A stretch of 5,223 bases of DNA from Candidatus Methylomirabilota bacterium (GTDB lineage: Bacteria; Methylomirabilota; Methylomirabilia; Methylomirabilales; JACPAU01), in NCBI GenBank assembly GCA_023249205.1, contig JAHFDC010000085.1:1-5223 (forward strand), given 5' to 3'. The translations under genes and the position numbers were made by a program. Positions 1 to 5,223 of the stretch are shown one piece after another (positions within the stretch are counted from its first letter, which is position 1; the number at the start of each line of letters is the position of its first letter). The notes under the pieces are model-generated. The model did no database searches and was not told the origin of the DNA. It saw only the letters and a list, made by a program, of their open reading frames with translations.

Positions 1-107
1 CGGGCGTGGGCTTTGGCTCCTTTGGCGACGACCATGTTCGCTTCGCCCTGGTGGAGAACGAGCAGCGGACCCGCCAGGCCCTCCAGGGGTTCAAGCGCGC
101 CCTCTAA
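1..107 (+). CDS. Class I/II PLP-dependent aminotransferase, C-terminal fragment
   Basis: Only the last 34 codons are present, read from base 3 to the TAA at 105-107; the gene begins upstream of the window. The visible residues include [20 protein letters not shown], followed by a helix rich in Arg and Gln ending in FKRAL. This is the typical C-terminus of fold-type I aminotransferases of the AlaC / LL-diaminopimelate aminotransferase-like group. In that family the Arg in the HVRFAL segment is the conserved residue that binds the substrate alpha-carboxylate. The enzyme would be cytoplasmic and transfer amino groups between amino acids and 2-oxoacids. The exact substrate cannot be told from the tail alone, so no symbol is given. 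It converges on the - strand TA module, with a hairpin in the gap between them. Confidence 0.85.
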   Translation, partial: GVGFGSFGDDHVRFALVENEQRTRQALQGFKRAL

Positions 108-152
108 CCCCAGGTGCCCGAAGCCTCAACAAGAGTACGATCCCACGAATGC

Positions 153-180
153 GAGGGCGGGGCCAGACGGCCCACGCCTC
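153..180. terminator. GC-rich hairpin between convergent genes, possible bidirectional terminator
   Basis: Bases 153-164 and 169-180 pair as an 11-bp stem with one unpaired base on each arm (G157 and A174) around the loop AGAC (165-168); the inner GGGCC/GGCCC block is perfect. It lies about 45 bases after the aminotransferase stop and about 90 bases after the antitoxin stop, where a shared terminator would be expected. Neither side has a clear T-tract, so canonical intrinsic termination is not demonstrated. The hairpin is seen in the sequence; its function is inferred. Confidence 0.4.
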
Positions 181-272
181 ATCATCGTGATGGTCATCGC
201 TACCGCTTACGACCCCCGCTTGGTCCCCCACGATGAGGGAGCTGCGCCGAGTGTATTCCTGCTCGGTGATCA

Positions 273-635
273 TTACCCAAACGCGCCCGTCTCCGCGGCC
301 TCGAGCGCCCGGTAGACCGCCTCGGCGCCCTCCGGGGTATCCAACAGATCGATCGGCCGGAGCTTGAGCAGCATGGGGTGCCGCTGCTCGAAGAACGCCG
401 CCCGATGCTCTGGGGGCACCATGTCCCCGAGCATCTCCACGGCGCGGCGCAAGCGACGCAGCTTCTGCTCCATCTGCGCGCCCGGCTCGCCGCTCGTCTC
501 CCAGCGGGCGACCGTGCTCCACGAGACCCCGAGCAATCGAGCCAACTGCTCCTGCGACAACGGCCGCTCCGGCGCCGGGCCAAGGGCTTCCCGGAGGGCT
601 CGAATCTCCTGCGTGACCTTCCTTAGAGTCCGCAT
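273..635 (-). CDS. Xre/MbcA/ParS-family antitoxin of a RES-Xre toxin-antitoxin pair
   Basis: A 120-residue cytoplasmic protein predicted to bind and neutralise the RES toxin encoded just upstream and to repress the operon. Residues about 26-47 form an Xre/Cro-type helix-turn-helix (LSQEQLARLLGVSWSTVARW). Residues about 86-120 hold HPMLLKLRPIDLLDT, then PEGAEAVYRALEAAETGAF, matching the C-terminal toxin-binding domain (formerly DUF2384) of MbcA/ParS/Xre antitoxins, with its typical P-[IL]-D-L-L-x-T-x-E-G pattern and a Gly-aromatic end. The length fits the family. I chose the ATG at 633-635 because a very strong Shine-Dalgarno sequence lies 8 bases upstream and the helix-turn-helix then sits near the N-terminus. 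An in-frame ATG at 738-740 would give 155 residues and a 34-base overlap with the toxin gene, but adds a low-complexity basic extension. The gene follows the toxin by 71 bases, an order opposite to most RES-Xre loci. Confidence 0.88.
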   Translation of the reverse strand: MRTLRKVTQEIRALREALGPAPERPLSQEQLARLLGVSWSTVARWETSGEPGAQMEQKLRRLRRAVEMLGDMVPPEHRAAFFEQRHPMLLKLRPIDLLDTPEGAEAVYRALEAAETGAFG

Positions 636-642
636 CCGCAAT

Positions 643-652
643 CCCTCCCCCC
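643..652 (-). promoter_or_regulatory. Strong Shine-Dalgarno site fixing the antitoxin start
   Basis: On the - strand this reads GGGGGGAGGG; its GGAGG core is 8 bases from the ATG at 633-635. It is stronger and better placed than the coincidental GGAG before the alternative ATG at 738-740, which lies inside toxin coding sequence. An independent strong site would let the antitoxin be made at a high rate even though it is second in the operon. Confidence 0.6.
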
Positions 653-706
653 TGGCGCTCCCGCCCGCCCGCGGCTTCTGGACCGAGGCCGGCGCGCCCC
701 GCTTCG

Positions 707-1204
707 TTAGCCGTCGCCTTCGCGCATGAAACGTTCCCATTCGTCTTCTCCAACAGGGTCGAGTTCGATCAGGGCCTCTGTGCGCTCCAGGAACAAGACC
801 GCACACACGCCCTCGGGCGCGTTCCGGACGGACGGGTAGATCAAGCCGTGGTAGCCCTCCCGGGCTCGCCGCACCCGTCCGGCCGCGGCCGCGCAGGTCG
901 GCGGCGCCGGCACGGCCGCGAGGTTTTGGGCGGTGATCCGAAACCGCGCCCGCTCCTCTGCCTCGCGCAGATCGACGAGCCGCGCCCCCGTGACCGTTAC
1001 GCGCCAAGCTCGGAACGCGCGCGGATTCGCCGGCACTCCCAAGTGCGCCGTCACCTCCCGCCAAGCCGTTCGCAGGCTATCAGCCACGTACGTCATCGGC
1101 CCCTCGTCGCGCTCCCCTTGGAATCTACCTCCCCGGCTCTGCAGCACCTCGTCTCGGGTCGTGCGTTCTCGCTTGACGATCCGATACCACGTGGCCGATG
1201 GCAC
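707..1204 (-). CDS. RES-domain toxin (predicted NAD+-degrading) of a RES-Xre toxin-antitoxin pair
   Basis: A 165-residue protein made almost entirely of one RES domain. The Arg-Glu-Ser residues that name the family are visible: GGRF at 25-28 (Arg-27), TYVADS from 38 with Tyr-39, TAWRE with Glu-50, and YHGLIYPSVR with Ser-125. The N-terminal TWYRIV at 5-10 is the usual first strand. Characterised members such as MbcT (NAD+ phosphorylase) and ParT (an ADP-ribosylating RES toxin) act on NAD+; in MbcT this depletes NAD+ and stops growth unless the cognate antitoxin blocks the active site. The substrate here is inferred from the family. The start is GTG at 1202-1204, the furthest possible because an in-frame TGA lies four codons upstream; AGGAGG lies 4 bases before it. 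All signature residues are present, so the toxin looks intact. It precedes its antitoxin and is transcribed from a strong-looking promoter. Confidence 0.88.
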   Translation of the reverse strand: MPSATWYRIVKRERTTRDEVLQSRGGRFQGERDEGPMTYVADSLRTAWREVTAHLGVPANPRAFRAWRVTVTGARLVDLREAEERARFRITAQNLAAVPAPPTCAAAAGRVRRAREGYHGLIYPSVRNAPEGVCAVLFLERTEALIELDPVGEDEWERFMREGDG

Positions 1205-1226
1205 CCGCCCTCCTCATCAGTCCTGC

Positions 1227-1245
1227 TACTACGCAATATACTACG
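1227..1245. repeat. Direct repeat TACTACG flanking the TA -10 box
   Basis: TACTACG occurs at 1227-1233 and again at 1239-1245, 12 bases apart start to start. The copies lie on either side of, and slightly overlap, the -10 box. They may be further operator half-sites or chance repeats in a short AT-rich segment. Confidence 0.35.
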
Positions 1246-1263
1246 TGCTATATGACATGTCAA
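1235..1263 (-). promoter_or_regulatory. Near-consensus sigma70-type promoter of the toxin-antitoxin operon
   Basis: On the - strand a perfect -35 box TTGACA (1263-1258) is followed by a 17-base spacer and a -10 box TATATT (1240-1235), five of six matches to TATAAT. Transcription would start near 1228, giving a leader of roughly 24 bases before the toxin GTG, with AGGAGG inside it. The segment is clearly AT-richer than its surroundings. Promoter prediction is by consensus only. Confidence 0.75.
1236..1262. promoter_or_regulatory. Two adjoining palindromes over the TA promoter, probable operator
   Basis: Bases 1236-1253 form an 18-bp imperfect palindrome, ATATA-CT-ACGT-GC-TATAT, symmetric at 14 of 18 positions and filling the promoter spacer and part of the -10 box. 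It shares base 1253 with a perfect 10-bp palindrome, TGACATGTCA (1253-1262), that overlaps the -35 box. A dimeric helix-turn-helix protein bound here would block RNA polymerase. The antitoxin encoded by the operon is the obvious candidate, since autorepression is common in this family. The symmetry is seen; the binding protein is inferred. Confidence 0.5.
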
Positions 1264-1269
1264 GTGGGA

Positions 1270-1286
1270 CGCGCCCAAAGGGCGTG
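1270..1286. repeat. Short GC hairpin between the TA promoter and the purF control region
   Basis: CGCGCCC (1270-1276) and GGGCGTG (1280-1286) pair as a 7-bp stem (one G-T pair) around an AAA loop. It lies just upstream of the TA -35 box. No T-tract follows on either strand and no + strand transcript is known to enter here, so a terminator role is not supported. It may be a structural or protein-binding element, or chance. Confidence 0.25.
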
Positions 1287-1289
1287 CTA

Positions 1290-1333
1290 GCCGAACACCA
1301 AGGCTAACCTCCATCCCCTGCACCGTGTTCGGC
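1290..1333. promoter_or_regulatory. Perfect 9-bp inverted repeat upstream of purF, PurBox-like
   Basis: GCCGAACAC (1290-1298) and its exact reverse complement GTGTTCGGC (1325-1333) are separated by 26 bases and lie just upstream of the proposed purF promoter. The cores CCGAAC and GTTCGG, in this inverted order, match the heart of the PurBox bound by the Bacillus purine repressor PurR, whose sites occur as inverted pairs in front of pur genes. The spacing here (30 bases between the hexamers) is several bases longer than I recall for Bacillus, and that PurR type is known mainly from Firmicutes, so a different regulator or coincidence remains possible. Confidence 0.4.
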
Positions 1334-1348
1334 GACCTATCTGCCCCC

Positions 1349-1377
1349 TTGCGGCTACCCTGGACCTCATGTAGGAT
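1349..1377 (+). promoter_or_regulatory. Candidate sigma70-type promoter of purF
   Basis: TTGCGG (1349-1354) and TAGGAT (1372-1377) are separated by exactly 17 bases; they match three of six and four of six consensus positions. Transcription would start near 1384, only about six bases before the first purF ATG. The position downstream of the inverted repeat fits a regulated promoter, but the match is moderate. Confidence 0.4.
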
Positions 1378-1389
1378 ACCGACGTTGCG

Positions 1390-2799
1390 ATGCCCGCGGG
1401 GGAGGCCATGCCGGGGGACAAGTTCCGGGAGGAGTGCGGGATCTTCGCGGCCTTCGCGCACCCCGAGGCCGCCAATATGACCTATTTGGGGCTGTACGCC
1501 CTCCAGCACCGAGGGCAGGAGTCGGCCGGGATCGCGGCCTCCGACGGATCAGCCGTCCACGTTGAGAAGGCGATGGGCCTGGTCCAGGACGTCTTCACCG
1601 AGGCCCGTCTCCGCCGCCTCCCCGGCTCGCTCGCCATCGGCCACGTCCGCTATTCCACCAGCGGCAGCAGCCACCTCAAGAACGCCCAGCCCTTCCTGGC
1701 GGGGACCCGCCACGGCGCCGTCGCCATCGGCCACAACGGCAACCTCCTGAACGCCGTCGCGCTGCGGGCCGAGCTGGAAGCCCAGGGAGCGGTCTTCTCC
1801 TCGACCTCGGACACCGAGGTCATCCTCCACCTGATCGCCCGCTCCAGTGCCGGCAGCCTGATGGAGGCGGCGGTGGAGGCGTTACGCCAGGTCCGGGGCG
1901 CCTACTCCCTGGTCCTGATGAACGCGCATCAGGTGCTGGGCATCCGGGATCCCCGGGGGTTCCGTCCCCTTTCCCTAGGGCGCCTGAAGGACGGCTACCT
2001 CCTGGCCTCGGAGTCGTGCGCCTTCGACCTGCTCGAGGCCACCTTCGTCCGGGACCTCGAGCCGGGGGAGTTCGTCTGCATTGACCGGGAGGGCCTCCGC
2101 TCCACCTTCCCCCTCCCCGCCGAGCCTCCCTCCCCCTGCATCTTCGAGCACGTGTACTTCGCCCGGCCGGACAGCCTCGTTTTCGGTCAGCAAGGCTCCC
2201 GGGTGCGGAAGGAACTGGGGCGCCTCCTAGCGGAGGAGGCCCCGGCTGACGCGGATGTGGTGGTGCCGGTCCCCGACTCGGGCATCTACGCCGCCCTCGG
2301 GTACGCCCAGCGGGCGGGCATCCCCTATGATCACGGGATCGTGCGGAGCCACTACGTCGGGCGGACCTTCATCGAGCCGCAGAAGGCCATCCGGCACTTC
2401 GGCGTGAAGATCAAGCTCAACGCCGTGCGGGAAGTCCTGGAGGGGCGGCGGGTGGTGCTCGTGGACGACTCGATCGTCCGCGGGACGACCTCTCGGAAGA
2501 TCGTCAACATGCTGCGGGGCGCCGGGGCCCGCGAGATTCACATGCGGATCTCCTCCCCGCCGACCCGCTGGCCCTGCTACTACGGCATTGACACCCCCAT
2601 CCGGCGGGAGTTGATCGCGTCCTCCCACACGGTGGAGGAGATCCAGCGGTACATCCGGGCCGACTCGTTGGCCTATCTGAGTCATCAGGGTCTCCTGCGG
2701 GCGGTGGGCAAGGGGGAGGGGTACTGCGCCGCCTGCTTCACCGGCGCCTATCCGGTCCCCTTCCCGGCGGAGGATACATCTCAACTCCGTCTGCTCTGA
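1390..2799 (+). CDS. purF: Amidophosphoribosyltransferase (glutamine PRPP amidotransferase)
   Basis: Catalyses the first committed step of de novo purine synthesis in the cytoplasm: PRPP + glutamine + water to 5-phosphoribosylamine + glutamate + pyrophosphate. The 469-residue length fits the family. The N-terminal Ntn-hydrolase glutaminase domain has its nucleophile at Cys-16 in EECGIFAAF, preceded by a propeptide normally removed; Arg-86 (HVRYST), Asn-116/Gly-117 (HNGNLL) and Asp-142 (TSDTEV) are glutaminase-site residues. The phosphoribosyltransferase domain has VPVPDSG (about 292-298) and the PRPP loop [15 protein letters not shown] (355-369). Cys-250, Cys-396, Cys-446 and Cys-449 match the four [4Fe-4S] ligands of the Bacillus-type enzyme. 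The start is uncertain: ATG at 1390 gives a 15-residue propeptide but almost no leader if the promoter at 1349-1377 is right; ATG at 1408 gives 9 residues with GGGGGAGG just upstream, though only 2 bases from the ATG. Bacillus has 11. Confidence 0.97.
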   Translation: MPAGEAMPGDKFREECGIFAAFAHPEAANMTYLGLYALQHRGQESAGIAASDGSAVHVEKAMGLVQDVFTEARLRRLPGSLAIGHVRYSTSGSSHLKNAQPFLAGTRHGAVAIGHNGNLLNAVALRAELEAQGAVFSSTSDTEVILHLIARSSAGSLMEAAVEALRQVRGAYSLVLMNAHQVLGIRDPRGFRPLSLGRLKDGYLLASESCAFDLLEATFVRDLEPGEFVCIDREGLRSTFPLPAEPPSPCIFEHVYFARPDSLVFGQQGSRVRKELGRLLAEEAPADADVVVPVPDSGIYAALGYAQRAGIPYDHGIVRSHYVGRTFIEPQKAIRHFGVKIKLNAVREVLEGRRVVLVDDSIVRGTTSRKIVNMLRGAGAREIHMRISSPPTRWPCYYGIDTPIRRELIASSHTVEEIQRYIRADSLAYLSHQGLLRAVGKGEGYCAACFTGAYPVPFPAEDTSQLRLL

Positions 2800-2801
2800 G
2801 G

Positions 2802-2814
2802 GGCGGTAGCCGCC
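2802..2814 (+). other. Small GC hairpin just after purF
   Basis: GGCGG (2802-2806) pairs with CCGCC (2810-2814) around a TAG loop, starting three bases after the purF stop. There is no T-tract, and the next gene starts 27 bases later, so read-through seems likely. It could protect or attenuate the purF transcript, but a 5-bp GC stem is common in DNA of this composition. Confidence 0.25.
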
Positions 2815-2841
2815 GCTCGGCACCGCCGGGGACCGCGACGC

Positions 2842-3111
2842 ATGGCTGAGCCCAGGGATTTGCACGCGCAGGCGCAGCGAGTCGCCCGCCTCATCATCTC
2901 CGACATCATCGCGTACAACCGGGAGAAGATTCTGGAAGGGATCGCCAACGATACCCTCTTCGAGGTCTTGGCTGGCGACATCGAGTGGGGGCGCAAGTAC
3001 TACGAGCAGCGCGTGGACGCGAAGGTGGCCAGCGAGTCCAACTACTACGATCTGGCCCTGGTGGACCTCCTCGTGAAGCCGTACGCCAAAATCCGTTCCA
3101 AGATCTGGTAG
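2842..3111 (+). CDS. Small conserved-looking hypothetical protein between purF and hppA
   Basis: An 89-residue soluble protein with no signal peptide or membrane segment. I cannot assign a named family. It appears mostly helical, with two recognisable blocks: an N-terminal ARLIISDIIAYNREKI (about 15-30), then GDIEWGRKYYEQRV (about 45-58), and a basic tail, LLVKPYAKIRSKIW. The pattern of Ala-Arg-x2-[IV]-Ser-[DE]-I with Tyr-Asn, then an acidic stretch ending in Arg-x-x-Tyr-x-x-Arg-Val, resembles a short helical module I recall at the C-termini of various deltaproteobacterial and related uncharacterised proteins; this is memory, not a search. ATG 2842 is the first start after the purF stop, with a modest GGGGA (2828-2832) nine bases upstream. 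The reading frame is the same as purF and has no stop between them other than the purF TGA. Balanced codon and amino acid use supports a real gene. The 42-base gap to purF and 40-base gap to hppA suggest co-transcription. Confidence 0.75.
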   Translation: MAEPRDLHAQAQRVARLIISDIIAYNREKILEGIANDTLFEVLAGDIEWGRKYYEQRVDAKVASESNYYDLALVDLLVKPYAKIRSKIW

Positions 3112-3151
3112 ATCCGCGGTCTTTCGCCGGTTCGGAAAGGGGGGGAGAGCC

Positions 3152-5223
<2,072 letters not shown>

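Noticed and set aside
13..315. 100-codon + strand frame starting near the window edge
   Set aside because: It is out of frame with the aminotransferase end it overlaps, runs through the convergent hairpin and the antitoxin 3' end, and its product shows no recognisable motif.
636..1064. N-terminal extension of the antitoxin frame up to 1064
   Set aside because: This frame is open by GC-rich composition only and lies almost entirely over the toxin gene. The helix-turn-helix domain begins after the ATG at 633-635, which has a strong ribosome site.
1288..1306. TAGCC/GGCTA inverted repeat in the purF upstream region
   Set aside because: Only a 5-bp stem with a 9-base loop, partly overlapping the stronger 9-bp inverted repeat; not distinguishable from chance.
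1264..1389. Purine riboswitch or other leader RNA before purF
   Set aside because: No three-way junction or conserved riboswitch core is visible, and the likely transcript start near 1384 leaves no room for a structured leader.
3130..3135. GTTCGG upstream of hppA, a possible single PurBox half-site
   Set aside because: There is no inverted CCGAAC partner nearby, and a lone hexamer is expected by chance in DNA of this composition.

Overview
The window is GC-rich, densely coding bacterial DNA. Its five supported protein-coding genes are mostly ordinary chromosomal metabolism, and a two-gene toxin-antitoxin (TA) module sits between two metabolic genes. Base composition, strong Shine-Dalgarno sites, sigma70-like promoters and the protein sequences suggest a high-GC Gram-negative-type bacterium, possibly from an uncultured lineage such as Methylomirabilota/Rokubacteria or a deltaproteobacterial relative. 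That placement is a weak guess from general sequence character.

Layout. (1) Bases 1-107 are the last 34 codons of a class I/II PLP-dependent aminotransferase on the + strand. (2) Bases 108-272 lie between convergent genes; they hold a strong GC hairpin (153-180) that could end transcription from both sides, and no convincing gene. (3) On the - strand, a RES-domain toxin gene (707-1204) is followed by an Xre/MbcA/ParS-type antitoxin gene (273-635). The module has its own near-consensus sigma70 promoter (1235-1263), which is overlaid by palindromes and direct repeats that look like an operator. The toxin comes first, the reverse of the usual order for this family. (4) Bases 1264-1389 are the purF upstream region, with a perfect 9-bp inverted repeat whose CCGAAC/GTTCGG cores resemble Bacillus PurR boxes, and a plausible promoter at 1349-1377. 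(5) On the + strand come purF (1390-2799), a small unrecognised conserved-looking protein gene (2842-3111), and hppA (3152 to beyond the window end), a membrane proton-pumping pyrophosphatase.

How the parts fit. PurF commits PRPP to purine synthesis and releases pyrophosphate. HppA hydrolyses pyrophosphate and stores the energy as an ion gradient. The two genes and the small gene between them lie on one strand with gaps of only 42 and 40 bases, so they could share a transcript. HppA carries Lys-509/Thr-512, the pair typical of potassium-independent proton pumps. The TA module is probably a recent or mobile insertion beside this housekeeping block: RES toxins degrade NAD+ and are held in check by an Xre/MbcA-type partner that also represses the operon.

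No rRNA, tRNA, CRISPR array, insertion sequence or replication origin was seen. No gene-free stretch exceeds 300 bases. I did not find a clearly new multi-gene system. The points most worth checking are the inverted TA gene order with its operator, and the PurBox-like repeat in front of purF.
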